NCBI GenBank assembly: GCA_963726575.1 | Contig: CAVSCR010000007.1 | Location: forward strand, 310,001 to 374,000 | DNA: 64,000 nucleotides | Source: CAVSCR01 sp963726575 | GTDB taxonomy: Bacteria > Actinomycetota > Actinomycetes > JAHEKZ01 | Direction of reading: 5' to 3' | Shown: positions 46,500 to 55,671 of the stretch, in pieces | Layout: each line of letters begins with the position of its first letter | Position numbering within the stretch: the stretch's first letter is position 1 | Program-made: the position numbers and the translations under genes | The notes under the pieces: generated by a model | The model's input: the letters and a program-made list of their open reading frames with translations, nothing else | Told to the model about the DNA's origin: nothing | Database searches by the model: none

Positions 46500-47483
46500 T
46501 CAGCTGCTGATCAGGTGCTCGTCGAGGAAGCCCGAGATCACCGAGCGCAACCGGGCGTGGACAGCAGTGCGGTCGACTCCCGCCCGGTCCTGGCACAACG
46601 GAACCCCGTTGGCGTCCCGGTCGGAGCCGCATTCGTCCAGGTAGACGAAATGCCCCTCGCCCCTCTCGAGCCGCACGAGGCGGCTACCTGGGATGAGCTG
46701 GGCGTACCTCCCCACATGCTCATCGAACGGCAGGAAGTCGTTGTCGACCGAGCCGATGAGTTGACACGGCGTCACGATCGCGCGCAATGAGGCGGCGTCG
46801 AAGCCGGGGCCGAGCGCAGGGTCCATCGCCACGACCGCGCCCACCCGCGGGTCAACGAACTGCTCCGCTCGGTGGGTGGCGGTGGACTCAGGTGGCGTCG
46901 ACGCGGAGCCAGGCGGTCCGTACCCACAGCCACGGTCGATCGCCGGATCGGCGGTGGCGCAGTACGCGTGCATCAGCGCGGGGTCGAAGGCGCCGCCGGC
47001 CAACGCGAGGGCAGTGGCACCGCCGGAGGAGTGCCCCAGGGCGGCGACGCGCTCGCCGTCGACCTGGTTGGACCAGGGTGAGTCATCGAGCAGCTCGTCG
47101 AGGGCGAAGGAGCAGTCGAGGACCCGATCGTGCAGTTGGCCGACTGTCGTGGGGTCAATGGTGTCGATGCCGTAGACGAAGGACTCCCCGAAGTGGGACA
47201 CGCCGGCCACCACGACGCCCCGCCTGGCGAGATCCTCGGCCAGCCAGCTGTAGTTGCGGGCCGCCCCGAAGGCGCCGTGGGACAAGACGCAGACCGGGAA
47301 CGGCCCTCGTGCCACTGGCGCACCCGTGACGACTCGACCGGTGCTCATGCCGTAGTCGTGATCGGCTTCGACGGCGTCGTCGCGGGCGGGATACCAGACG
47401 TCCATGATGACCGGGCGTGAACGTTGCGGATCGGTCGCCGACTGCACGACATACCCGCAGGGGAAACGTGGCACGGCACCCAC
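46500..47483 (-). CDS. Alpha/beta hydrolase, PAF-acetylhydrolase/chlorophyllase-like
   Basis: 327 residues. It has VIMDVWYPARDD and CVLSHGAFGAARNYSWLAEDLARRG (oxyanion region), nucleophile elbow GHSSGG, acid probably in GSVDNDF, and catalytic His in GEGHFVYLDE. These match the PAF-AH/dienelactone-like serine hydrolases. GTG 47483 is uncertain: a frame continues upstream but runs through tRNA-Ser, so the true start must be downstream of 47520; GTG 47474 is the alternative. Substrate unknown. Confidence 0.78.
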   Translation of the reverse strand: MGAVPRFPCGYVVQSATDPQRSRPVIMDVWYPARDDAVEADHDYGMSTGRVVTGAPVARGPFPVCVLSHGAFGAARNYSWLAEDLARRGVVVAGVSHFGESFVYGIDTIDPTTVGQLHDRVLDCSFALDELLDDSPWSNQVDGERVAALGHSSGGATALALAGGAFDPALMHAYCATADPAIDRGCGYGPPGSASTPPESTATHRAEQFVDPRVGAVVAMDPALGPGFDAASLRAIVTPCQLIGSVDNDFLPFDEHVGRYAQLIPGSRLVRLERGEGHFVYLDECGSDRDANGVPLCQDRAGVDRTAVHARLRSVISGFLDEHLISS

Positions 47484-47520
47484 CCATTGGGGACGGTTGA
47501 TCTCACGAACTTGTGTGTGG

Positions 47521-47607
47521 CGGTGGCGGTGGGATTTGAACCCACGGAGGAGTTGCCCCCTCACACGCTTTCGAGGCGTGCTCCTTCGGCCGCTCGGACA
47601 CGCCACC
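47521..47607 (-). tRNA. tRNA-Ser (anticodon CGA)
   Basis: 87 nt on the minus strand, class II. Acceptor GGTGGCG/CGCCACC with discriminator G; anticodon loop CTCGAAA between CACGC and GCGTG; long variable arm GAGGGGGCAACTCCTC; T-arm GTGGG-TTCAAAT-CCCAC. It lies 10 bp downstream of the tRNA adenosine deaminase gene. Confidence 0.95.
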
Positions 47608-47617
47608 GGCGGGTACC

Positions 47618-48100
47618 TTACCGGACCTCACCGGGTCGCCCCGAATCTCGTTGGCCGGCGAAGAAGGTGCTGAGCAGCCCTGCGGACTCGGCCGCGAGGA
47701 CTCCCGTGACCACCTCCGGCCGGTGGTTCAGCCGGCGGTCACGCAGCAGGTCCCACAAGGTACCGGCCGCGCCCATCTCCTCGTTCCATGCACCGAATAC
47801 CACACGATCGACACGGGCGAGCACCGCAGCGCCGGCACACATGCTGCACGGCTCCAACGTCACGACGAGCGTGGTGCCGTCGAGCCGCCACGTCTGCAGG
47901 ACCTGAGCGGCCTCTCGTAGAGCGAGCACCTCGGCATGTGCGGTCGGATCGTTCGACGCCTCGCGCTCGTTGTGGGCCGACGCGAGGATGCGCCCGTCGG
48001 ATGCGACAACGACGGCACCAACCGGTACGTCCCCTGAGGAAGGAGCCAACTGCGCCTGCGCCAGCGCCAGGCGCATGGCTGCGAAGTCGTCAGGCGACAA
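47618..48100 (-). CDS. tadA: tRNA-specific adenosine deaminase
   Basis: 160 residues. Zinc site HAEVLALREA with the catalytic Glu and PCSMCAGA with two Cys, plus RVVFGAWNEEMGAAGTLWDLL of the TadA type. It deaminates A34 to inosine in tRNA-Arg. This is not the pilus ATPase also called TadA. TTG 48100 overlaps the partner gene by 11 bases; ATG 48076 would shorten it by eight residues and is possible. It is next to a tRNA gene. Confidence 0.92.
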   Translation of the reverse strand: MSPDDFAAMRLALAQAQLAPSSGDVPVGAVVVASDGRILASAHNEREASNDPTAHAEVLALREAAQVLQTWRLDGTTLVVTLEPCSMCAGAAVLARVDRVVFGAWNEEMGAAGTLWDLLRDRRLNHRPEVVTGVLAAESAGLLSTFFAGQRDSGRPGEVR

Positions 48101-48575
48101 GCGCGACCGCGGAGTCGAACTGCTCCGAGAAGCCGAGCTGCTCGGCCAGCATCCCGAGAACCTCCTCGGGATACAGCTCGAGGTCGGCGCAGACCTCGCT
48201 CATTGCGATCGCGCTGACACCGAGATCGCTCAGCAGGTCGAGGTCACCGGCCGGTTCCATGTCGTCGACGCTCTCGCCCTCAGGCATCGGCACGTCGAGA
48301 TGCGCAAGGACCTGTCTCGCGAGCGGTGAGTCGTAGGCAGCGGTAGCGTCAGAGAGCAGCAGCCGCGTCTGCATCGCGTTCACGCGCACCACGACGAAGA
48401 AGTCCTCTGCGACCGACACCAAGCCGAGCACACCGGCCTCGCTCGGTTGCTGACGCAGCACATTCAGCAGGTGATCGAGATCGTCACACGCGGCCGGCGG
48501 CAGCGGCGCCACCGACCAGGCGCCCTCCTCGCGGACGGCAGCAAGTGCGAAGTCGGGCACGTACTCCGTGGCCAT
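48090..48575 (-). CDS. tRNA adenosine deaminase-associated protein
   Basis: 161 residues, acidic, with FFVVVRVNAMQTRLLLSDATA and DDMEPAGDLDLLSDLGVSA, a family that almost always precedes tadA in actinobacteria. Function unknown; interaction with TadA is guessed from linkage. ATG 48575 has GGAGGTG. It overlaps the tadA start. Confidence 0.85.
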   Translation of the reverse strand: MATEYVPDFALAAVREEGAWSVAPLPPAACDDLDHLLNVLRQQPSEAGVLGLVSVAEDFFVVVRVNAMQTRLLLSDATAAYDSPLARQVLAHLDVPMPEGESVDDMEPAGDLDLLSDLGVSAIAMSEVCADLELYPEEVLGMLAEQLGFSEQFDSAVALVA

Positions 48576-48691
48576 GTCGCACCTCCGTTCAACCTGGTCG
48601 CCGTGCCTCGATTGTCGATGGTGGCAGAGCGACGGGTCGGGCACCACCCCTGATCGGCGCGGCGCACGGGCCAGCCGGCCGTCGTCGCAGG

Positions 48692-50062
48692 TCAGAGAGA
48701 CTTCAAAGCCGTGACCACCTTCCCGAGGGAGTCCTTGGCGTCGCCGAACAGGAGTTGGGTCTTCGGGTCGTAGAGAAGCTCGTTGTCGATTCCGGCGAAC
48801 CCAGGGCGCATCGATCGCTTGAGGAACACCACCGACTGCGCCTGATCGACGTTGAGGATGGGCATACCCGAGATCGGCGTGCCCTTGCTGCGAGCGGCGG
48901 GGTTCACCACGTCGTTCGCGCCGACGACGAGGACGACGTCGGTGGACGGGAACTCGGGGTTGATCTCGTCCATCTCCTTGAGCTGCTCGTAGGGCACGTT
49001 TGCCTCGGCGAGCAACACGTTCATGTGCCCGGGCATCCGTCCGGCCACGGGATGGATCGCGTACGCGACGTCGATGCCCTTCGCGCCCAGCAGGTCGACG
49101 AGCTCCTTCAGCGTCCCCTGAGCCTGCGCCACCGCCAGCCCGTAACCTGGAACGATGATGACCTTGCTCGCGTAAGCGAGTTGAACGGCGACGTCCTGAG
49201 GGCCAAGCGATCGAACCGGCCGCTCCGACGCCGTGCCACCGCCCAGGGTGGAGGTCCCGCTGAAGGCGCCGAACAGGGTTCCCGTGACCGGGCGTCCCAT
49301 GGCCTTGGCCATCAGGCGAGTGAGCAGCGTTCCGCTCGCTCCCACCAGGGTGCCCGCGACGAGCAGGAGCACGTTGTCCAGGACGAACCCCGACGCCGCC
49401 ACGGTCAGACCCGTGAACGCATTGAGCAGTGAGATCACGATGGGGACGTCGGCGCCACCCACCGGTAGCACGAAGAGCACGCCGAGCAGCAACGAAGCCG
49501 CACCGAGCAGCAGGATCAGGGAAGTGGAGCGGGTGGGGAGCACCATGACTGCGAGGCCCACCGATGCGACGGCGGTCAGCACCAGCAGCCACTTCATGCC
49601 GGGGAAGACCACCGGTCGAGATGTCATGAGTCCCTGCAGCTTCAGGAACGTGATGACCGACCCACTGAATGACACGCTCCCGACAAGCACGGTGAACACC
49701 GATGCCGCCAGCGAGAACGTCGACTCGACCTGTCCCGCCTTGAGGAACTCGACGATCGCAACAAGTGCCGCTGCCGCGCCCCCGACACCGTTGAACAGGG
49801 CTACCAGCTGTGGCATGGCAGTCATGGCAACGCGACGGGCCGTCGGTACGGCCACGATCGACCCCAGGACGATCGCGACCAAGATGAGTGGTATGTGCCT
49901 GAAGTGGCCGGCGACGAGCGTCACCACCACGGCCAGGGTCGCGCCGAATGCACCGATGAGGTTGCCGCGTCGGGCGTACTTGGGCGACGACAGTCCCTTC
50001 AGCGCCAGGATGAAGCAGACTGCAGCGACGAGATAGGCGACCTGCACCCAGTTCTGGGTCAC
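48692..50062 (-). CDS. pntB: NAD(P) transhydrogenase subunit beta
   Basis: 456 residues with about nine membrane helices, then the NADP-binding domain III (VIIVPGYGLAVAQAQ, VAGRMPGHMNVLLAEANVPY, GANDVVNPAA). It couples proton flow to hydride transfer between NADH and NADP+. GTG 50062 overlaps the pntAB stop (GTGA). Third gene of a three-gene operon. Confidence 0.95.
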   Translation of the reverse strand: MTQNWVQVAYLVAAVCFILALKGLSSPKYARRGNLIGAFGATLAVVVTLVAGHFRHIPLILVAIVLGSIVAVPTARRVAMTAMPQLVALFNGVGGAAAALVAIVEFLKAGQVESTFSLAASVFTVLVGSVSFSGSVITFLKLQGLMTSRPVVFPGMKWLLVLTAVASVGLAVMVLPTRSTSLILLLGAASLLLGVLFVLPVGGADVPIVISLLNAFTGLTVAASGFVLDNVLLLVAGTLVGASGTLLTRLMAKAMGRPVTGTLFGAFSGTSTLGGGTASERPVRSLGPQDVAVQLAYASKVIIVPGYGLAVAQAQGTLKELVDLLGAKGIDVAYAIHPVAGRMPGHMNVLLAEANVPYEQLKEMDEINPEFPSTDVVLVVGANDVVNPAARSKGTPISGMPILNVDQAQSVVFLKRSMRPGFAGIDNELLYDPKTQLLFGDAKDSLGKVVTALKSL

Positions 50063-50367
50063 GAGTGCGACCCCTTGTCCGCGTCCGCGGGTTTGCGCGG
50101 CTTGAACATCTCGAGCATGCGGTCAGTTACGACGAAGCCGCCCACCATGTTCATCGTGGCGAGCACCGTGGCGGCCAGGCCAAGGACGAGTTCTGGCGTC
50201 GTGTTGGCCTCTCCGGTCACGATGATCGCGCCAACGAGGATGACGCCGTGGATGGCGTTGGCTCCCGACATCAGCGGTGTGTGCAGGATCGTCGAGACCT
50301 TCGAAACGACCTCGAAACCCACGAAGACGCTGAGGACGAAGATTGTCAGCAGGGCAACGTTGCTCAC
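50059..50367 (-). CDS. pntAB: NAD(P) transhydrogenase subunit alpha, membrane part
   Basis: 102 residues with three membrane helices (LLTIFVLSVFVGFEVVSKV, the GANAIHGVILVGAIIV region and LGLAATVLATMNMVGGFVV), matching the PntAB/PntA2 subunit. Its start overlaps the pntAA stop by four bases and its end overlaps pntB, giving strict coupling. Confidence 0.94.
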   Translation of the reverse strand: MSNVALLTIFVLSVFVGFEVVSKVSTILHTPLMSGANAIHGVILVGAIIVTGEANTTPELVLGLAATVLATMNMVGGFVVTDRMLEMFKPRKPADADKGSHS

Positions 50368-51500
50368 GTGCCGTCAGCTCCCTCGAGCGCCTCACGGGCA
50401 GCGCCGAACCGCACGACTCCATCATGCGTGACGGTCGCACCGTCGATGATCTCGTCCTCGAGGTCGACGACGATCTCGCCTTCCTTGGTCAACAGGGTGA
50501 GAAGGTTGACCACGTTGGCCGAGTACAACCGCGATGAGGCCACCGGCATCTGCGACGGGACGTTGGCGCCACCCCATACCGACACCAGGCCGTTCATGGT
50601 GATTTCACCGGGCTGTGATCCCTCGACGTTGCCGCCGGTCTCGGCAGCGAGGTCGACGACGATGCTGCCCGGTTTCATGGTGGCCACCATGCCGCTCGTC
50701 ACCAGCATCGGTGCTTGGCGCCCCGGCACAGCGGCAGTGGTGATCAGGGCGTCGGCATTCGCGATGTACGGGGTGAGCAGTTCGCGCTGCCGCGCTGCGC
50801 GGTCCTCGGTCATCTCGCGGGCGTAGCCGCCACTTCCCTCGAGGGTGTCCAGCTCGAGGTCGATGAACTTGGCGCCCATGCTGCGGATCTCATCAGCAGC
50901 GGCGGCGCGTACGTCGTAGGCCTGGACGACAGCGCCCAGGCGCTTCGCCGTCGCGATCGCCTGCAGTCCGGCGACGCCGGCTCCCAGGACCACGACCTGT
51001 GCCGGCTTGACCGTGCCACCGGCAGTCATCAAGAGCGGGAAGAACTTCGGCAGGTGTTCCGCGGCGACCAGGGCGCAGCGGTAGCCGGACACGAGCGCCT
51101 GTGACGACAGTGCGTCCATGGATTGCGCCCGCGAGATGCGAGGCACGAGTTCCATCGAGAGCCAGGTGATGCGACCATCACGCGCGGCGACGACGCGGTC
51201 CAGCGAAGAGGTTGGGGCCAGGAAGCTCAGGACGACGGTTCCCGCGCTGAGACTCTCGACCTGATGCGGCGTGAGTGAGTTCACCGACAAGACGACGTCC
51301 GCGCCGGCCAGGACGTCACCGGAGACCACCTCGGCGCCGGCAGTGCGGTAGTCGTCGTCGGTGAGGAAGGCGCCCGCGCCGGCATCCGACTCGACCCTGA
51401 CCGTTAGTCCGAGGACGGTGAGCTTGCCAACCAGGTCGGGCACCAGAGCGACCCGGCGCTCGCCGGGCCGCTGCTCACGCGGGACCGCAACCGTGGGCAC
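50364..51500 (-). CDS. pntAA: NAD(P) transhydrogenase subunit alpha, NAD-binding part
   Basis: 378 residues related to alanine dehydrogenase. Motifs: PREQRPGERRVALVPD, the mobile-loop area SMELVPRISRAQSMDALSSQ, and Rossmann fold VVVLGAGVAGLQAIATAKRLG. It binds NAD(H) in the cytoplasm. GTG 51500 was chosen over GTG 51509 because TAGGGT (51513-51508) lies 7 nt upstream of it and overlaps the earlier codon, indicating a leaderless operon start. Confidence 0.94.
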   Translation of the reverse strand: MPTVAVPREQRPGERRVALVPDLVGKLTVLGLTVRVESDAGAGAFLTDDDYRTAGAEVVSGDVLAGADVVLSVNSLTPHQVESLSAGTVVLSFLAPTSSLDRVVAARDGRITWLSMELVPRISRAQSMDALSSQALVSGYRCALVAAEHLPKFFPLLMTAGGTVKPAQVVVLGAGVAGLQAIATAKRLGAVVQAYDVRAAAADEIRSMGAKFIDLELDTLEGSGGYAREMTEDRAARQRELLTPYIANADALITTAAVPGRQAPMLVTSGMVATMKPGSIVVDLAAETGGNVEGSQPGEITMNGLVSVWGGANVPSQMPVASSRLYSANVVNLLTLLTKEGEIVVDLEDEIIDGATVTHDGVVRFGAAREALEGADGT

Positions 51501-51588
51501 GCCTCGCACCCTAGAACGCGCACGGCGTCGTGCGCAGGACCAACGTCCCGGAATTCGCCGATGAGTTCAGCCGACTCCGCGGCGCGGC

Positions 51589-53016
51589 TCAGATGCCGTG
51601 GGGGTGGTTGCCACCCGCGACGGCCAGCCGGTTCGCCTTCTCACGCGACAGAACGGCGGCCGCCTGTTGGCCCAAGCGGTCAGCGAGTGCCGCCTGCTTC
51701 AGCCAGTTGTAGGGGCTGCAGGGGCGCAGATTGATGCGCTCACTGACCAGGGTGCGCGCCAGTTCGAGCCGGTCGCTGCGGAGGGCGGACTCCAGCAGCG
51801 TGCGCTGCACTGCGTCCCGCTGGGCGTGGCTCCCGCCGAGTTCGTTGATCCGGTACCGGATCGGCGCGAGCAAGTCCACCGCATCGGAGTAGCGCCCTTG
51901 CCCGAACGCGAGGATCGCCTGGTACACCGGAAGTCCGACGTCGCGGGTCATACCAACGTTGGTCTGGGACTGTCCAGGGCCGGACAACAGCCAAGCCTCT
52001 CGATTGTCGATGAGCGCCTGGGCATCGGCGAAGCGGCCGGAGCCGACGAAGGACATGACTGCATGCATGTCGTTGAACGCGTAGAACGGCTCGTCGAAGG
52101 TTCCGTCATATGCGTCGGCGAGAGCAAACCAGCGCGCGGATTGGTCATCGCCCTCCAACGTGAGCCGCCACAGCAAGGCGGCTGCGTCGAGCATCTCCAT
52201 CGCGGCGCGTGACGACTCGTCGTTGTGAATCGACTCGTCGTAGATCTGAAGAATACGAGCGGTGTCTCCGGACTCCAGTGCGTACAGGCAGCGGTGCCAC
52301 CAGTTGTGCACGCTGAGGAAGTTGCCACTGGACCAGTCAGGGGTCCGTGCGTCGAGGTAGGACTGGCCGTCGCCGAACCGTCCCTGCATCTCGTAGGTGT
52401 GAACGACTGCGTGGATCCCCCAGACGTCCTGCCCGTCGAGTTCCACCGCTTCCAGACCTACATCCTCGGACCTGTCGTAGTGGCCAGCCTCCTCGAGGCC
52501 GAACGCGTACATGCCCAAGAGCTGAGCCCGGTGCGGATCGTCGACCGTCCAGGAGGACAGGGCGCCCCCGACGCGGTCGCGCAAGGTCGTGGCATCGCCG
52601 GTGAAGAAGTCGAGTTGGTGGCCCATGACCAGCGCAAGCGCGTCGCGCGGCTCCTCAGTCGTGAGGCGGCGCAGGCGGCGTGCACACCCGCGCAGGTCAC
52701 CGACCAGCCATGCCTGCACCGCGTCGGCATGCGCCGCTTCGACGAAGGTGAGCGCATCGGGGTCGACTTCGGACCACCACATCGCAAAGTCCTGCCTGGC
52801 CTGACGGGAGTCGCTGACCTCGGTGGCCATGACGCCGAGATATGCCTGAAGCAGGTGAGCCATCGGCATCTGCGGATCGACGGCGAACGCCGCCGCGAGC
52901 TCGCTGAGAACCGCGGGGCGGAAGTGGAGGATCTCGTGGATCGCTGCGTCGAAGTGCGCGACTGCGGCCGGGTCAGTCGAGCTGATTCCGACACCGTGTT
53001 GGTCGGTCATCGTCAT
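51589..53016 (-). CDS. TPR protein of the TTC38 family
   Basis: 475 residues, helical repeats throughout. The TTC38 features are the early AVAHFDAAIHEILHFRPAVL, QMPMAHLLQAYLG, and the central LGMYAFGLEEAGHYDRSEDVGLEAVEL and WGIHAVVHTYEMQGRFGDG. Function unknown in bacteria and eukaryotes. ATG 53016. No operon partners; LysR lies upstream on the same strand and pntAA downstream reads the same way. Confidence 0.85.
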   Translation of the reverse strand: MTMTDQHGVGISSTDPAAVAHFDAAIHEILHFRPAVLSELAAAFAVDPQMPMAHLLQAYLGVMATEVSDSRQARQDFAMWWSEVDPDALTFVEAAHADAVQAWLVGDLRGCARRLRRLTTEEPRDALALVMGHQLDFFTGDATTLRDRVGGALSSWTVDDPHRAQLLGMYAFGLEEAGHYDRSEDVGLEAVELDGQDVWGIHAVVHTYEMQGRFGDGQSYLDARTPDWSSGNFLSVHNWWHRCLYALESGDTARILQIYDESIHNDESSRAAMEMLDAAALLWRLTLEGDDQSARWFALADAYDGTFDEPFYAFNDMHAVMSFVGSGRFADAQALIDNREAWLLSGPGQSQTNVGMTRDVGLPVYQAILAFGQGRYSDAVDLLAPIRYRINELGGSHAQRDAVQRTLLESALRSDRLELARTLVSERINLRPCSPYNWLKQAALADRLGQQAAAVLSREKANRLAVAGGNHPHGI

Positions 53017-53082
53017 GCGGGGCAGTATCCGCCGAAGCCACGGCAGACGAAACCCCTCGCCCGGTGATGGCCCCCGAAAATG

Positions 53083-53129
53083 TTCTGCAAGAACGGGCGC
53101 AAGTCTTCATTGCTCCGCTTCTTGCAGAA
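53083..53129. repeat. 11-bp inverted repeat with self-symmetric arms
   Basis: TTCTGCAAGAA (53083-53093) and TTCTTGCAGAA (53119-53129) are perfect inverse complements 25 bp apart, and each is itself a TTCT-N3-AGAA dyad. The second arm lies inside the last codons of the LysR gene. It may be a stem-loop ending LysR transcription or paired operators for the TTC38-like gene. Confidence 0.55.
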
Positions 53130-54057
53130 GCAACGCGGCGTTGCTCTCCGTGGGGGGGTGGTGGCGGTGGGCGACCTCGTCGCGGAGGGCCTCGCCAAGG
53201 GCGTCCACGACCGGCGGTCGATTTTCCCGGAACGTCACGAACTGCACCCTCCGACGCACGTCGTGTCCCGCCACGGAACGCACCACGACGTCGGGTCGGT
53301 CGACCAGGGCCATCTGAGGCACGAGTGCAACTCCGACACCCGCGGCGACGAAGCCGAACGCCACGTCGTAGTCATCGGTGCGCAGAACGCTGTACGGGTG
53401 GAAGCCGACGGCTGCGGCTGCCGCGGCGAGGGCCAGGTCCCCCGGGTCGTCGGGGCTGATCGCGAGCACCCACCCGTCGTCGGCGAGCAAGGAGAGCGGC
53501 ATGGGGTCGCGGTCGGCGTACCGGTGGTCGGCCGGAAGCACGAGCCGGAACGGGTCGTCGAACAACGGCTGCGCCATCAGCCCCTCGGGGAGCCCGAGCT
53601 CGACCATCGGATCGCCGAAGACCAGCGCGCAGTGCAACTGACGCGCCGCGAGCCGCTCGAGCAGCTCCGGGGGCTCGGCCTCCAACAGCGACACCTTCAC
53701 GCCCGTCTCTCGCTGCACGCGCGCCACCGCTCTGGGCAGCACTGTGGCCCCGGCCGTCGGGAAGGTGCCGATCCGCAGCGTGACGGCGCCATGACGAGCC
53801 AAGCCCTGCACCTCCGCCTCGGCACTGGCCAGGCGGTCGAGCACGTCCGTCGCCCGACCGAGCAGGAGCTCGCCCAGATCCGTCAGCGTCGTGCCGCGGG
53901 CCGTGCGCTCGACCAGCTGCGCGCCGAGGTGCCGCTCGAGCGCAGCCAGGTGATGCGTGACCGTGGGTTGGCTGACGTCGAGACGCCGGGCTGCCCCGAC
54001 CACCGAACCCTCGCTCGCGACCGCTCGCAGTGCTTGGAGTTGACGCAGATCCAGCAT
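53107..54057 (-). CDS. LysR-family transcription regulator
   Basis: 316 residues: HTH in the first 60 (LQALRAVASEGSVVGAARRL, VSQPTVTHHLAALERHLG) and a periplasmic-binding-like effector domain. ATG 54057 lies 6 nt after TAGGGT (54069-54064), a leaderless start. It is divergent from the decarboxylase gene with 67 bp between them, the standard arrangement for a LysR regulator and its target. The effector is probably a basic amino acid or its product, by inference only. Confidence 0.92.
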   Translation of the reverse strand: MLDLRQLQALRAVASEGSVVGAARRLDVSQPTVTHHLAALERHLGAQLVERTARGTTLTDLGELLLGRATDVLDRLASAEAEVQGLARHGAVTLRIGTFPTAGATVLPRAVARVQRETGVKVSLLEAEPPELLERLAARQLHCALVFGDPMVELGLPEGLMAQPLFDDPFRLVLPADHRYADRDPMPLSLLADDGWVLAISPDDPGDLALAAAAAAVGFHPYSVLRTDDYDVAFGFVAAGVGVALVPQMALVDRPDVVVRSVAGHDVRRRVQFVTFRENRPPVVDALGEALRDEVAHRHHPPTESNAALLLQEAEQ

Positions 54058-54124
54058 GCGAGAACCCTATCAACACTTCTATAGTCCATATGGATCAGAT
54101 TACATTGGATCCCAATTTGTATTT
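54058..54124. promoter_or_regulatory. AT-rich divergent control region with LysR-type dyads
   Basis: This 67-bp stretch is far richer in A+T than the rest of the window. It contains perfect dyad TCCATATGGA (54085-54094) inside ATAGTCCATATGGATCAG and the dyad TTGG-ATC-CCAA just after. The LysR -10 box sits at one end. LysR proteins usually bind dyads with T-N11-A spacing at such places. Confidence 0.55.
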
Positions 54125-55630
54125 ATGTCTGATCTGACTCACACTCGTCCGGTGACGAACTCGACCACGTACCCGTGCGACCCCCAGACCGCCACCCCGT
54201 ACGCCGATGCCGTCGCGCGCTACGCCGACCAGGACTGGGTCCGCCTTGACGTCCCGGGCCACCAGGCCTCCGACACCGCCCAGCCCGGGCTCGTCGACTT
54301 CTTCGGACACCGGACCTTGTCGCTCGACGTCCCGCCGCTGACCGACGGGATCGACTACGGCGTCCACCCCACACCGCTCATGCGCTCGGCGCGACTGGCG
54401 GCTCAGGCGTGGGGGGCTCGCAAGACGTGGTTCCTCACCAACGGCGCGAGCAAGGGCAACCTGGTCACGAACCTCGCACTCCGCGGGCTGGGCACCGAGG
54501 TGGTCGTGCAGCGCAGCGTGCATTCCTCGGTGATCGACGGCCTCGCCCTGGCCGGCCTCGACGCGTTCTTCGCCTTCCCGTCGATCGACCCCAACCTGGG
54601 GATCGCGCACGGCGTCACCCCTGACGAACTCGAGCACCGGCTGATCGAGCACCCAGACGCGGCAGCTGCCTACGTTGTCACCCCGAGCTACTTCGGAGCC
54701 GTAGCCGACGTTCGCGCGCTGGCCGATGTGGCGCACGGCCATGGCGTGCCGCTGGTCGTCGACGAGGCGTGGGGCTCGCACTTCGGCTTCCACCCAGATC
54801 TGCCCGTCAACGCGCTGCGTCTTGGCGCGGACATCGTGATCTCGAGCACGCACAAGCTCGCCGGGAGCTTGACCCAGTCGGCCATGCTGCACCTGGGCGA
54901 CGGCCCGTTCGCGCAGCGTCTCGAGCCGCTCATCGACCGCGCGTTCCGCTCGATGCAGTCGACCAGCGCCAGCGCCTTGCTCATGGCCTCGCTCGACCTG
55001 GCACGACGACAGCTCGCCATCAACGGTCACGACACCATCGGTGGAACGCTCGACGCCGCCACCAAGATCCGTGACCGCATCGCAGCCGAGGGCCGGTTCC
55101 GGGATGCCGGCGAGAGCATTGCGCGCTACCCAGATGTCTTTGCCCTCGATCCTCTGCGCCTCGTGATCGACACGCGTGCCGGTGGCATCGGCGGCCACGA
55201 GGCGCGCGCCCTGTTGTTCTCCGAGCACGGCATCCACCTGGAGATGTCGACCGACGCCGTGGTCGTGGCGGTACTGGGAGCCGGCGCGCAGCCCGACGTC
55301 GACCGATTCGTCGAGGCGCTGCACCGACTTCCGCGCCGCGGTGTCGAGCAGCGCCGGCACATCGCGTTGCCGCCGCACGGCGCGCGCGCCACCAGTGTGC
55401 GTGAGGCCTACTTCGCTCCCAGCGAAGTCGTTCCGGCTGAGCAGGCGATCGGTCGCATCTCCTCCGACACCCTTGCTGCCTACCCACCCGGGATCCCCAA
55501 CCTGCTTCCCGGCGAGGTGATCTCCGCCGAGGTGGTCGAGTTCCTCCAGGCGACCGTCGCGGCGCCGTTCGGGCACGTGCGTGGTGCGGTCGTCAGCGAC
55601 GTCTCGCAACTACGGGTCGTCACGAACTGA
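54125..55630 (+). CDS. Orn/Lys/Arg decarboxylase, PLP-dependent fold type I
   Basis: 501 residues. The start WVRLDVPGHQ, GASKGNLVTNLALRGLG and VVDEAWGSHFGFHPDLP are typical of the major domain, and the PLP lysine is in SSTHKLAGSLTQSAMLH. It should decarboxylate lysine, ornithine or arginine to a polyamine precursor; which one cannot be read. The protein is shorter than the inducible enterobacterial enzymes, lacking their N-terminal wing domain. ATG 54125 has no ribosome site; GTG 54152 with a CACACT box 6 nt upstream is the alternative. Confidence 0.88.
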   Translation: MSDLTHTRPVTNSTTYPCDPQTATPYADAVARYADQDWVRLDVPGHQASDTAQPGLVDFFGHRTLSLDVPPLTDGIDYGVHPTPLMRSARLAAQAWGARKTWFLTNGASKGNLVTNLALRGLGTEVVVQRSVHSSVIDGLALAGLDAFFAFPSIDPNLGIAHGVTPDELEHRLIEHPDAAAAYVVTPSYFGAVADVRALADVAHGHGVPLVVDEAWGSHFGFHPDLPVNALRLGADIVISSTHKLAGSLTQSAMLHLGDGPFAQRLEPLIDRAFRSMQSTSASALLMASLDLARRQLAINGHDTIGGTLDAATKIRDRIAAEGRFRDAGESIARYPDVFALDPLRLVIDTRAGGIGGHEARALLFSEHGIHLEMSTDAVVVAVLGAGAQPDVDRFVEALHRLPRRGVEQRRHIALPPHGARATSVREAYFAPSEVVPAEQAIGRISSDTLAAYPPGIPNLLPGEVISAEVVEFLQATVAAPFGHVRGAVVSDVSQLRVVTN

Positions 55631-55671
55631 TGCAGCAGCCGTCGGCGTCTGACGATGGTTACTGTGCTGCC

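Noticed and set aside
47484..47606. N-terminal extension of the PAF-AH-like hydrolase
   Set aside because: The extended frame runs through a complete tRNA-Ser gene, so it cannot be coding.
54095..55609. 504-residue minus-strand frame over the decarboxylase
   Set aside because: Shadow frame; the plus-strand gene has full PLP-enzyme motifs.
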